Of a DNA stretch of 64,000 nucleotides, positions 17,293-26,109 are shown piece after piece. The position numbers and the translations under genes were made by a program. Source of the stretch: Rhizobium sp. R634 (lineage in GTDB: Bacteria; Pseudomonadota; Alphaproteobacteria; Rhizobiales; Rhizobiaceae); assembly GCF_002211305.1 (NCBI RefSeq), contig NZ_LOKW01000029.1:62001-126000 (forward strand), read 5' to 3'. The notes beneath the pieces were generated by a model that saw only the letters and a list, made by a program, of their open reading frames with translations, had not been told where the DNA came from and ran no database searches. Each line of letters starts with the position of its first letter. Within the stretch, counting starts at the first letter, position 1.

Positions 17293-18204
17293 ATGACGAC
17301 AGGATGGAAGGGCGTATTTCCCGCCGTAACGACACAATTCAACGAAGATCTTTCCGTGGATCTGCCCTCGACCCAACGCGTTCAGGACGCGCTCGTCAAC
17401 GACGGCGTCAACGGCCTGATCGTCATGGGCACATGCGGCGAGAACAATTCGCTCGATCCCGATGAAAAGCGCACGATCCTCAAAGCCGCCGTCGAGGTCG
17501 TCAACGGCCGTGTTCCGGTCGTGACAGGCGTCTCCGAATTCGACACGCGGCGCGCCGTCGCCTATGCCCGCGACGCCGAAAAGCTCGGCGCCGACGGCCT
17601 GATGCTGCTGCCGGCCATGGTCTATGTGCCGAAGCCGGAAGAGCTGATCGCGCATTTCCGCACCGTCGCCGAAGCGACCTCGCTGCCGATCATGCTCTAC
17701 AACAACCCGCCGGCCTATCGCGTCAACATCGGCGCCGACGTGCTGAAGGTGCTGGCCGATGTGCCGAATATCAAGGCCGTCAAGGAAAGCGCGCCGGATC
17801 CGCGCCGCTTCACCGACCTCATCAATGAATTCGGCGATCGTTTCGATATTTTCGCCGGCCTTGATGACGTCGCGCTCGAAGGGCTGATGCTCGGCGCCAA
17901 GGGCTGGGTCTCGGGCCTCACCAGCGCCTTCCCGGAGGAATCCGTGCAACTCGTCGCCGCCGCCGAACGCGGCGATTGGGAGACAGCCCGCGAGATCTAC
18001 CGCTGGTTCATGCCGCTTCTGCATCTCGATGCCGAGCATGACCTCGTGCAGTCGATCAAGCTCGCCGAGCAGATCATGGGCCGCGGCTCCGAACGCGTCC
18101 GCATGCCGCGCCTGCCGCTGTCGGGCGCGCGCCGCGCCGAAGTCACCGCCATGGTCGAAAAGGCAGCCGCCACGCGTCCGTCGAAAATCGGCAAGGCCGC
18201 CTGA
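17293..18204 (+). CDS. Dihydrodipicolinate synthase/N-acetylneuraminate lyase family protein
   Basis: Schiff-base TIM-barrel aldolase or dehydratase of 303 residues. The catalytic Lys164 is in IKAVKES and the conserved Tyr136 in MLYNNPPAY; GTCGENNSLD near 46-55 is the variant of the GTTGE substrate loop. Being next to its own GntR regulator and away from lysine biosynthesis genes argues for a catabolic role, such as a keto-deoxy sugar acid or hydroxyproline-type substrate. The exact reaction cannot be assigned. I chose the ATG at 17293, which sits after the promoter; the longer frame overlaps the divergent regulator. Confidence 0.88.
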   Translation: MTTGWKGVFPAVTTQFNEDLSVDLPSTQRVQDALVNDGVNGLIVMGTCGENNSLDPDEKRTILKAAVEVVNGRVPVVTGVSEFDTRRAVAYARDAEKLGADGLMLLPAMVYVPKPEELIAHFRTVAEATSLPIMLYNNPPAYRVNIGADVLKVLADVPNIKAVKESAPDPRRFTDLINEFGDRFDIFAGLDDVALEGLMLGAKGWVSGLTSAFPEESVQLVAAAERGDWETAREIYRWFMPLLHLDAEHDLVQSIKLAEQIMGRGSERVRMPRLPLSGARRAEVTAMVEKAAATRPSKIGKAA

Positions 18205-18214
18205 GGCAATGAGG

Positions 18215-18240
18215 CCGGCAGCGTGCGCAGCAGCTGCCGG
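18215..18240. terminator. Hairpin between convergent genes
   Basis: Perfect 8-bp stem CCGGCAGC / GCTGCCGG with a 10-nt loop, 10 nt after the DapA-family stop and before the convergent lacI stop. It lacks a T-run; possible bidirectional terminator. Confidence 0.4.
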
Positions 18241-18254
18241 TCCTTCCCCACCCG

Positions 18255-19313
18255 CTAAGCGCCTTTGGCGCTGCCGGAACGGATGAGGCTGCCACGGCTG
18301 ACCAGCGACGGTATCTGGAAAATATGCTCCGCGCTGGTGCGGCCCTCTATTCTGGAAATCAATGTCCGGGTGGCGACCTGGCCGAGCTCCCTGCCCGACT
18401 GATCGATGCTTGCGAGATTGACGAGGCCGAGCGCTGCGGTCGAGGAATTGTCGTAGCCGATGACGGCGAGGTCTTCGGGTACGCGCACGCCCATCTCCAT
18501 CGCCAGGCTCAAAAGCGTGATCGCGTCGAGATCGCTCCAGCAGAACACGGCGCGCGGCCTGTTTTCTCGCGACAGGAACTTTCGCATGGTTTCCTCCCGC
18601 TTTGGCGGGGCGATCGGAATTTTGCTGATCGAGGCAGACGAGCCGAGCCCGGCGCGCTGCATTGCCCGGCGGAAGCCGATCTCCCGCTGGCGAACGACGG
18701 AGACCTGGTGCCCCTCGCGCTCTCCGAGACTGAGCATTTCGATATCGCGGTAGCCGCAGGCAAGCAGCGCCTCGACTGCGATCTCCGCCCCGCGCTGGTC
18801 GTCGGCATTGACGGTATCGAAGGCGGTGGCGCCGGCATCGTGGTAGCCGACCGCGACGATCGGTATCTCTGACGCGAGTTTGGCGATGATCTCGGAGGGC
18901 AAGCGCGGGGCAACGAGGATCAGGCCGTCCATCTTGTAGTCGATCATCGACTCGATCAACGAGGTCTCCAGCTGCACGCGCGCATCGCTGACGCCGATCA
19001 TCGCCTGATAATGCGACAGCGCCAGTACGCCGTTCACGCCGGCAATCACCTCCGGCAGGAAGGGATTGCGGATGTCGATCAGCAGCACGCCGATGGTGAA
19101 GCTGCGGCCGCGCAGGCCCCGTGCGGCCCGTGAAGGGCGATAGCCGAGCTCTTCGATGGCGCCGGTCACCTTTGCGCGCAGCCCTTCGCTGACGCCATAG
19201 GCATTTCGCATCACCTTGGAAACCGCGGCGACCGAGACGCCTGCGTGCGTTGCCACTGTCCGGATCGTCACGCGATCATTTCGTTGCAGTCTTTGTTTGT
19301 CTTCGATCGGCAT
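18255..19313 (-). CDS. LacI-family transcriptional regulator
   Basis: Repressor of 352 residues. The helix-turn-helix is TIRTVATHAGVSVAAVSKVMRN and the hinge region GYRPSRAARGLRGRSFTIGVLL. The effector domain ends IPSLVSRGSLIRSGSAKGA. It is divergent from the rhamnosidase-importer operon, and a large inverted repeat lies in the 142-nt gap, so it is the probable repressor of that operon and possibly of itself. A rhamnose-containing oligosaccharide or rhamnose derivative is the expected inducer, by context only. Confidence 0.92.
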   Translation of the reverse strand: MPIEDKQRLQRNDRVTIRTVATHAGVSVAAVSKVMRNAYGVSEGLRAKVTGAIEELGYRPSRAARGLRGRSFTIGVLLIDIRNPFLPEVIAGVNGVLALSHYQAMIGVSDARVQLETSLIESMIDYKMDGLILVAPRLPSEIIAKLASEIPIVAVGYHDAGATAFDTVNADDQRGAEIAVEALLACGYRDIEMLSLGEREGHQVSVVRQREIGFRRAMQRAGLGSSASISKIPIAPPKREETMRKFLSRENRPRAVFCWSDLDAITLLSLAMEMGVRVPEDLAVIGYDNSSTAALGLVNLASIDQSGRELGQVATRTLISRIEGRTSAEHIFQIPSLVSRGSLIRSGSAKGA

Positions 19314-19407
19314 GAAATCTCTGGGCTGCTCTGCGGGCCGTCCACAATCGCCCGCGAAAACACCATGGCAGAGTGGCGGCGAAATTTCTATTGCACTCCC
19401 GAAAAAA

Positions 19408-19439
19408 ATGTAGAACGTTATATGGAGAACGTTCTACAT
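19408..19439. promoter_or_regulatory. Large inverted repeat, probable LacI-family operator
   Basis: Perfect 12-bp arms, ATGTAGAACGTT and AACGTTCTACAT, separated by 8 nt. The right arm and spacer edge also form a self-contained palindrome AGAACGTTCT (19426-19435), and the left arm matches nine of these ten bases. This suggests two adjacent operator sites covering the start region of the rhamnosidase gene. Confidence 0.7.
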
Positions 19440-19455
19440 TCTGTGGGAGGACTTG

Positions 19456-21777
19456 ATGAACTTTCAGCCGGCAGCCATCAACGGCGATCTCGTTTCGCGC
19501 GCCTGGTCGGGGGACATGATCGCGCCACTGTCGGACGGCGGCCAGGGAACGCAGGCAAGCTTTGTCTCCAGAACCTTCGAGCACGATGGCGCGGGCGGTC
19601 CGGCCGAACTCTTCATCTCCGCGCTCGGCCTCTACCGCTGCTTCATCAATGGCGAGCGCGTCGGCACCGATCTTTTGACGCCCGGCTGGACGAATTATGA
19701 CGATCGCATCGCCTATCAGCGATACGACGTGTCGAGCCTGCTCAAGTCAGGCGTCAACCGGATCGAGATCTGGCTCGCCGACGGATGGTACCGGTCGCCC
19801 ATCATGTGGGGCGCCAAAGCGATCCCGAACTGCTGGGGCGACAGGATCGGCGCCATTGCGGATCTGGTCACGCCGGGCGGCACCATTCTGTCCACCGATA
19901 CGAGCTGGCGGAGCGGCCTTCTGCCCATTCTGAAGTCGGGGATCTATTTCGGCGAGATCTATGACGCCCTCCGGGAAACCCTCGCAGAAACCCATGGGAC
20001 AGAGAGACTGCCTTTCGACAAGGGGCTGCTCGTCGCCCATGAGACCGCGGCGGTGCGGGAGTTGCAGCCGCTCGCCCCGGTCGACAGCTGGACCGATGAG
20101 GAAGGCAGGACGATCTATGATTTCGGCCAGAATGTCGGCGGCTATGTCAGATACACGGTCCGCGGCACGGGCGGCGCCGAAGTGCGGGTGGAGCATTCGG
20201 AAGTCCTCGGTCCCGATCGCCATTTCGACAATCGCAACTATCGTGCGGCCGCAGCGCACACGCTTTATACGTTGCACGGAGACGGCGACGAGACCTATGC
20301 GCCGCATTTCACCTTCCACGGCTTCCGCTATGCCAGAGTGACGATCACTGGGAACGCCGAGATTCTCGAAATCGCATCGATCCCAATCTCGTCGGTGCCG
20401 GAACCCGCCGGCGGCTTCACCTCGGGCAACCCTCTCGTCAACCGTCTCGTGCAGAACACCATCTGGTCGCAGCGCGCCAATTTCGTCGAAGTGCCCACAG
20501 ATTGCCCGCAGCGCGACGAACGCCTGGGGTGGACGGGCGACGCCCAGGTCTTTGCCGCAACCGCGTGCTGGCTGAGCGACAGCCGGTCCTTCCTCAGGAA
20601 GTATCTGCGCGACGTGATGGCCGACCAGCGCGAGGACGGGGCCGTCTCGCATTTCTCGCCGGACCCCACTCGCCTGCATCCCGCCAACTTCCCGGGCTAT
20701 GCCGGCTCGACCGGCTGGGGCGATGCGATCGTCGTCATCCCCTGGGTGCTCTACACCCATTACGGCGATCGGGCCGCTCTGTCGGAGTGCCTGGATTCCA
20801 TGGTGCGCTGGGTCGATTTCGTCTGGTCCATCTCGGATGGCCCGATCGTGCGTCCGCCGTCGCATTGGGGCGCCCGCGGCTTCACCTTCGGCGACTGGCT
20901 GCAGCCGGTCGGCGACAACAGGAAGCCGCGCCCGACGATCGCCGACGATTGCGCCGCCACCCTTTATCACTTCATCTCGACAGACCTTCTCGCAAAGATC
21001 GCCGCCGTTCTCGGCGAAGACACGCTAGGAGAGCAGATGAAGCGGCGCGCCGGAGAAATCCGGCAGGCTTTCGCCAACGAGTTCATCACGCCGGCGGGAC
21101 GGCTCGCTCATAACGACCAGACCTCCTATGCGCTGGCGTTCCTCCACGACCTGATACCGGCCGAGCATGATCAGGCGGCCCGGCAGCATTTCCGGCAGGT
21201 GATCATCGATGCCGACTACAAGATCGGCACCGGCTTCATCGGCACCCCTGCCCTCCTGCCGGCGTTGACAAAGCTCGGCATGGACGACCTTGCCGAAAAG
21301 GTCTTCCTGCAGGAGGACGTGCCGGGCTGGCTCTATCAGGTCTCGAAGGGAGCGACGACGATCTGGGAACGCTGGGATTCGATGGCGCCTGACGGCACCA
21401 TCTACGAGCCTGACATGAACAGCTACAATCATTATGCCTATGGCGCGGTCTGCCAATGGCTGTTCGAATGCGTCGCCGGCATTTCACCGAGCCCGGATGC
21501 GCCGGGGTTTGCCGAAGTCATCGTCGATCCCGCACCGATCCCATCGCTTTCGCATGTTTCAGCCTATCACGATGTCAGCCAGGGACGCATCGAGGCGGGC
21601 TGGCGCTGCACCGGCAACGAGGTCACCTATGTGCTGACGCTTCCGGAGGGCTGCGTCGGCCGCTTCCGGCCCGGACGGCGGCACCAGAACCCGTCGCTTG
21701 ACGGCAAGCCTGTCACCGGAGAGGCCGTTCTTTCGCCCGGGACGCACCAGCTGGTTTTTTCTCTACCCGATCATTGA
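19456..21777 (+). CDS. Alpha-L-rhamnosidase, glycoside hydrolase family 78
   Basis: Inverting rhamnosidase of 773 residues. The family motif around the proposed acid is CPQRDERLGWTGDAQVFAAT (Asp354/Glu355). An N-terminal carbohydrate-binding-like beta domain (ISALGLYRCFINGERVGTDLLTPGWTNY) precedes the (alpha/alpha)6 barrel, and the C-terminal beta sandwich ends in LVFSLPDH. There is no signal peptide, so imported rhamnosides are hydrolysed in the cytoplasm. The ATG at 19456 follows GGGAGG by 5 nt. It is first in an operon with a complete sugar importer and downstream of the LacI-type operator. Confidence 0.93.
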   Translation: MNFQPAAINGDLVSRAWSGDMIAPLSDGGQGTQASFVSRTFEHDGAGGPAELFISALGLYRCFINGERVGTDLLTPGWTNYDDRIAYQRYDVSSLLKSGVNRIEIWLADGWYRSPIMWGAKAIPNCWGDRIGAIADLVTPGGTILSTDTSWRSGLLPILKSGIYFGEIYDALRETLAETHGTERLPFDKGLLVAHETAAVRELQPLAPVDSWTDEEGRTIYDFGQNVGGYVRYTVRGTGGAEVRVEHSEVLGPDRHFDNRNYRAAAAHTLYTLHGDGDETYAPHFTFHGFRYARVTITGNAEILEIASIPISSVPEPAGGFTSGNPLVNRLVQNTIWSQRANFVEVPTDCPQRDERLGWTGDAQVFAATACWLSDSRSFLRKYLRDVMADQREDGAVSHFSPDPTRLHPANFPGYAGSTGWGDAIVVIPWVLYTHYGDRAALSECLDSMVRWVDFVWSISDGPIVRPPSHWGARGFTFGDWLQPVGDNRKPRPTIADDCAATLYHFISTDLLAKIAAVLGEDTLGEQMKRRAGEIRQAFANEFITPAGRLAHNDQTSYALAFLHDLIPAEHDQAARQHFRQVIIDADYKIGTGFIGTPALLPALTKLGMDDLAEKVFLQEDVPGWLYQVSKGATTIWERWDSMAPDGTIYEPDMNSYNHYAYGAVCQWLFECVAGISPSPDAPGFAEVIVDPAPIPSLSHVSAYHDVSQGRIEAGWRCTGNEVTYVLTLPEGCVGRFRPGRRHQNPSLDGKPVTGEAVLSPGTHQLVFSLPDH

Positions 21778-21814
21778 GGAGCATAAAGGTCACACCGTTC
21801 AGAGGAGGAACGTC

Positions 21815-23098
21815 ATGACACATCGGATAAAGCGCATTCTTTGGGGTGCGTCGGCGCTTCTGGCCTTGGCCGCGGCCAGCCCGTCGCAGGCGGAAACCAC
21901 GCTGTCTTTCCTGATCGACAATAACCCCGACACGGTCGCGGCGGCCGAGGCCCTGGTCGCCGCCTACCAGGCCAAGGCACCCGACGTAACGATCGAGATC
22001 GAGCAGCGGCCGGGCGGCGGCGAGGGCGACAACATCGTCAAGACACGCCTGGCGACCGGCGAAATGTCCGACGTGTTCCTCTATAATTCCGGCTCGCTCC
22101 TGCAGGCGCTGAAGCCCACGCAGACGCTTGTCGATCTGAGCGGCCTGCCGTCGCAGGCGAAGGTCGACGAAAGCTTCAAGGCCGTCGTCAGCGCCGACGG
22201 CAAGCTCTACGGCGTTCCCTTCGGCACGGCGATGGCGGGCGGGATCCTCTATAACAGGAAGATCTACCAGGAGCTTGGCCTGTCCGTTCCGAAAACATGG
22301 GCTGATTTCATGGCCAACAACGCCAAGGTCAAGGCATCGGGCAAGGTCGCCGTGGCGCAGACCTATCGCGATACCTGGACTTCGCAGCTCTTCGTTCTCG
22401 CCGATTACTACAATCTGCATGCCGCCGTGCCGAACTTCGCCGCCGACTATACCGCCAACAAGGCGAAATATGCCGAAACACCGGCAGCCATGAAGGGCTT
22501 CGAACGGCTGAAGGACGTTCACGACGCAGGCCTGATGAATGAGGACTTCGGCGCGGCAAGCTATGACGACGGCCTCAGAATGGTGGCGACCGGCGAGGCG
22601 GCGCATTATCCGATGCTGAGTTTCGCCGTCGGCGCGCTCAAACAGAATTATCCCGACAATCTGGGCGATGTCGGCTTCTTCGCCCAGCCGAGCGACGATG
22701 CGGAGACGAACGGGCTGACGGTCTGGATGCCGCCGGGCCTTTATATCCCGGCCAGCAGCCAGCACGCCGACGAAGCAAAGAAATTCGTCGATTTCGCCGG
22801 AAGCGTCGAGGGCTGCAAGGTGATGGTGGACACCAACGCCGTCCAAGGGCCTTCCCTGGTCGACGGCTGCGACCTGCCGGCGGACGTGCCGCCTGCAATC
22901 AAGGACATGCTTCCCTATTTCGAAACCAAGGACAAGACGACGCCGGCGCTGGAATTCGTCTCTCCGGTCAAGGGACCGGCGCTCGAACAGATCACCGTGG
23001 AGGTCGGCTCCGGCATCCGCCAACCCGCCGACGCGGCGAAGCTCTATGACGAGGATGTGCGCAAGCAGGCCAAGCAGCTCGGGCTGCCCAACTGGTAG
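21815..23098 (+). CDS. Sugar ABC transporter substrate-binding protein (family 1)
   Basis: Periplasmic binding protein of 427 residues. A signal peptide is clear: HRIKRILWGASALLALAAAS with cleavage near SQA-ET. The family-1 core follows (TRLATGEMSDVFLYNSGS and YGVPFGTAMAGGILYNRKIY). The ATG at 21815 follows AGAGGAGG; the upstream in-frame extension overlaps the rhamnosidase gene and is not coding. The operon partners indicate that rhamnose-containing oligosaccharides are the ligand. Confidence 0.93.
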   Translation: MTHRIKRILWGASALLALAAASPSQAETTLSFLIDNNPDTVAAAEALVAAYQAKAPDVTIEIEQRPGGGEGDNIVKTRLATGEMSDVFLYNSGSLLQALKPTQTLVDLSGLPSQAKVDESFKAVVSADGKLYGVPFGTAMAGGILYNRKIYQELGLSVPKTWADFMANNAKVKASGKVAVAQTYRDTWTSQLFVLADYYNLHAAVPNFAADYTANKAKYAETPAAMKGFERLKDVHDAGLMNEDFGAASYDDGLRMVATGEAAHYPMLSFAVGALKQNYPDNLGDVGFFAQPSDDAETNGLTVWMPPGLYIPASSQHADEAKKFVDFAGSVEGCKVMVDTNAVQGPSLVDGCDLPADVPPAIKDMLPYFETKDKTTPALEFVSPVKGPALEQITVEVGSGIRQPADAAKLYDEDVRKQAKQLGLPNW

Positions 23099-23118
23099 AG
23101 CGGTCTTTCGGGCCAGTC

Positions 23119-23142
23119 AGCCTCGCCCGCAAAGGCGAGGCT
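23119..23142 (+). terminator. Hairpin between binding-protein and permease genes
   Basis: Perfect 9-bp stem AGCCTCGCC / GGCGAGGCT with a 6-nt loop, 20 nt after the binding-protein stop. No T-run follows; likely stabilises the upstream mRNA segment or attenuates readthrough. Confidence 0.55.
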
Positions 23143-23164
23143 CCACCCGATCGAAGAGGGAGTC

Positions 23165-24043
23165 ATGATCGAGACACGCCGCCCCGCGCGCAAATCGCCC
23201 TATCCGCTGTGGTTTTTCATTCCCGCCGCCGTCATTTACGGCGTGCTGTTTCTCGTTCCCACGATATCGTCCCTCTGGTTCAGCCTGACACGCTGGGATC
23301 TGTCGACGGCCGAATTCATCGGGTTCGAAAATTTCCGGCAGTTCTTTTCCGAACCCTTCCTGATCCAGGGGCTCTTCAATACGCTGATCTATGCCGTGAC
23401 GACCTCGGGCCTGAAGACGGTCTGCGGGCTGCTGCTCGCCGTGCTCCTCACCGGCAATATCTTCGCCCGCGGCTTCCTGCGCACGCTGGTCTTCTTTCCC
23501 GTCCTCGTCTCGACGATCGGCATCGGCATCACCTTCACCGTGATGATGCATCCGACCAAGGGTATCATCAACGTTACGCTCGAGGCGCTCGGCATTCCTG
23601 GGCCGGGATGGCTCACTGACCCGGCGCTCGCCCTTTTTTCGGTGGCCCTGGTCGATCTGTGGAAGGGGGTCGGCCTCGCCACCCTTATCTTCATCGCCGG
23701 TCTCGCCGCCATCAGCCCCGAATATTACGAGGCTGCGAGAATCGACGGAGCGACGCGCCTTCAGCAATTTTTCCGCGTCACCCTGCCGCTCGTGCGCCCA
23801 GCCACCGTCACGGTGGTGACATTGTCGCTGATCGGTGGCCTTCGCTCCTTCGACCTGATTTGGGCAATGACCCGCGGCGGACCCGGCTTCTCCTCGGACG
23901 TGATCGCCTCGGTCATCTACAAGCAATATCAGGCAGGCTTCTACGGTCTGTCGACGGCCGGCAACGTCATCCTGTTCGCGCTGATTGCCGCAATCATCCT
24001 GCCGCTTACCCTGTGGTTCAACCGGCGCGAGGTCGAAGAATGA
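23165..24043 (+). CDS. Sugar ABC transporter permease (MalF/UgpA-like)
   Basis: Inner-membrane subunit of 292 residues with about six predicted helices. The first is PLWFFIPAAVIYGVLFLVPT. The EAA coupling loop is EYYEAARIDGATRLQQFFRVTLP, the standard site of contact with the ATPase. It is the first permease of the rhamnosidase operon and overlaps the next gene as ATGA. Confidence 0.94.
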   Translation: MIETRRPARKSPYPLWFFIPAAVIYGVLFLVPTISSLWFSLTRWDLSTAEFIGFENFRQFFSEPFLIQGLFNTLIYAVTTSGLKTVCGLLLAVLLTGNIFARGFLRTLVFFPVLVSTIGIGITFTVMMHPTKGIINVTLEALGIPGPGWLTDPALALFSVALVDLWKGVGLATLIFIAGLAAISPEYYEAARIDGATRLQQFFRVTLPLVRPATVTVVTLSLIGGLRSFDLIWAMTRGGPGFSSDVIASVIYKQYQAGFYGLSTAGNVILFALIAAIILPLTLWFNRREVEE

Positions 24044-24867
24044 GAAGCATCCGCCCCTATGTGACCGGCGCCATATCGCTTGCCGTCGCGGCGGTCATCT
24101 TCGTCATGCCTTTCATCTTCGTCGCTCTCCAGGCGGTCAAATCGAAATCGGAAGCCTCCCGCCTCGATTTCGAATTGCCCGGCCAATGGCTGTTCTGGGA
24201 CAATCTCGTGGCCGTCTTCAAGGCGCGCGATTACCAGCTTGTGCTCGCCTATTTCAATTCGACGCTGATCACCGTCGCCTCCGTCACGATCCTCATCCTG
24301 CTGTCGGCGATGGTCGGCTATGTGATGCAGCGCCGCAGGACGGCCTGGAACAAGGTCGCATCCGTTGCGCTCTTCATGGGGCTGATGATGCCGCCCGCCG
24401 TGGTTCCGACGATCGGCCTGATGCAGGAGATCGGCCTCTTCAAGACCATGACCGGGATGATCCTGATCCAGGTCGCCTATAATCTCTCCTTCTCGACATT
24501 GCTCTACCGGTCCTTCATCTCGACCATCCCGCGCGATCTCGACGAGGCGGCGCTGATCGACGGCGCAAAGCCCCGGCAGATCTTTTTCCGGGTAATCCTG
24601 CCGCTTCTGAAGCCGGTGACCGTCACCAACATCGTCGTGCAGTCGATCGCTATCTTCAACGATTTCACCAACCCGCTCTATTACCTTCCCGGCAAGGAGA
24701 ATGTGACGGTGCAGCTGACGCTCTATAATTTCCAGAGCATGTATACGAGCCAGTACAACCTCCTCTTCATGAACATCCTCCTCGTGACGATCCCGCCGCT
24801 GATCGTCTTCATCTTCTTCAACCGGCAGATCGTCGCCGGCATGACATCAGGCGCCGTCAAAGGATAG
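24040..24867 (+). CDS. Sugar ABC transporter permease (MalG/UgpE-like)
   Basis: Second permease, 275 residues, pairing with the preceding subunit. Membrane segments start with [20 protein letters not shown]. The coupling loop is [23 protein letters not shown]. The ATG at 24040 overlaps the previous stop (ATGA); the longer open frame upstream is a shadow of the first permease. The ATPase gene follows after 4 nt. Confidence 0.94.
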   Translation: MRSIRPYVTGAISLAVAAVIFVMPFIFVALQAVKSKSEASRLDFELPGQWLFWDNLVAVFKARDYQLVLAYFNSTLITVASVTILILLSAMVGYVMQRRRTAWNKVASVALFMGLMMPPAVVPTIGLMQEIGLFKTMTGMILIQVAYNLSFSTLLYRSFISTIPRDLDEAALIDGAKPRQIFFRVILPLLKPVTVTNIVVQSIAIFNDFTNPLYYLPGKENVTVQLTLYNFQSMYTSQYNLLFMNILLVTIPPLIVFIFFNRQIVAGMTSGAVKG

Positions 24868-24871
24868 CAGA

Positions 24872-25849
24872 ATGGCTGAGCTCACTCTCAAACAGGTCCG
24901 CAAGAGCTTCGGCGCCCTCGAGGTCATCAAGGGGATCGATCTGGAGGTGGCCTCCGGTGAATTCGTGGTGTTCGTCGGCCCCTCGGGATGCGGAAAATCG
25001 ACTCTGCTGCGCATCATCGCCGGCCTGGAGGAGACGACGTCAGGCATGCTGACCATCGGCGGCAAGGACGTGACCCATGCCGAACCCTCCGAGCGGGGCA
25101 TCGCCATGGTGTTCCAGAGCTACGCGCTCTATCCGCATATGACGGTGGCGGAAAATATCGGCTTCGGCCTTTCCCTCGCCCGCCGGCCCAAGGCGGAAAT
25201 CACAGCCAAGGTGGCGGCGGCAGCCGAAACGCTGCAGCTCACCCACCTCTTGCAACGAAAGCCGAAAGCACTCTCCGGCGGCCAGAGGCAGCGCGTCGCC
25301 ATCGGCCGGGCGATCGTTCGCGATCCCAAGGTCTTCCTGTTCGACGAGCCGCTCTCCAATCTGGACGCCTCGCTCCGGGCCCAGATGCGCCTGGAGATTT
25401 CCGATCTCCACGCCCGTCTGAAATCGACGATGATTTATGTCACCCACGACCAAGTCGAGGCGATGACGATGGCGGACAAGATCGTCGTCTTGAACGGCGG
25501 AGCGGTCGAGCAGATCGGCAGCCCGATGGAACTCTACCGCAATCCCGCCACCCCCTTCGTCGCCGGCTTCATCGGCAGCCCGAAAATGAACCTCTATGGC
25601 GGCGAGACGGCGCGGCGATTGGGCTGCATGACCTACGGCATAAGACCGGAGCATATCCGCCTTTCGACAGACGCCGGACAGTGGTATGGCACGATCCGGC
25701 ACGTGGAACGCCTCGGCGCCGACGCGATCCTCTATCTCGACGTCGCCGATCTCGGTGAAATGGTCGTGCGCACCGAAGGCGAGACGCTGTTTGCGCCCGG
25801 GATGACGGTCTGGGCAAATCCGGTCGAGGGTGCGGAGCATCGGTTTTGA
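24872..25849 (+). CDS. Sugar ABC transporter ATP-binding protein (MalK/UgpC-like)
   Basis: Cytoplasmic ATPase of 325 residues. Walker [10 protein letters not shown] (near 36-44), the signature [16 protein letters not shown], Walker [13 protein letters not shown] and the switch histidine in [11 protein letters not shown] are all intact. The C-terminal MalK-type regulatory beta domain is somewhat short (family usually 350-370), ending [12 protein letters not shown]. It completes the importer of the rhamnosidase operon. Confidence 0.94.
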   Translation: MAELTLKQVRKSFGALEVIKGIDLEVASGEFVVFVGPSGCGKSTLLRIIAGLEETTSGMLTIGGKDVTHAEPSERGIAMVFQSYALYPHMTVAENIGFGLSLARRPKAEITAKVAAAAETLQLTHLLQRKPKALSGGQRQRVAIGRAIVRDPKVFLFDEPLSNLDASLRAQMRLEISDLHARLKSTMIYVTHDQVEAMTMADKIVVLNGGAVEQIGSPMELYRNPATPFVAGFIGSPKMNLYGGETARRLGCMTYGIRPEHIRLSTDAGQWYGTIRHVERLGADAILYLDVADLGEMVVRTEGETLFAPGMTVWANPVEGAEHRF

Positions 25850-26109
25850 ACAGGGCACCGCCGGCGGCCTCTCGTGGCGGCGGGGCTTCATTCTATCGCA
25901 GCCAATTTCACAGAAGCGCGCCACAGATCTAATCTAAATGATCCCGATGAACACCTTGTAAGCAACTCGCGACCTGGAGCGCCAAATGCCGAAAATCCGC
26001 AATGGTTCGTGTACGAACGCAACCCGGATCGGCAACTTGTCACTGCAGATCATGGAAGACCAAGTATCGAGTGAAAGCGCAGGCGCGCAAAGCGCAAGCA
26101 TCTACAAGG

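Noticed and set aside
25850-26109. Possible small RNA or gene between the sugar importer and the aldehyde dehydrogenase
   Set aside because: No ribosome site, promoter pair or terminator could be recognised; treated as plain spacer between convergent operons.
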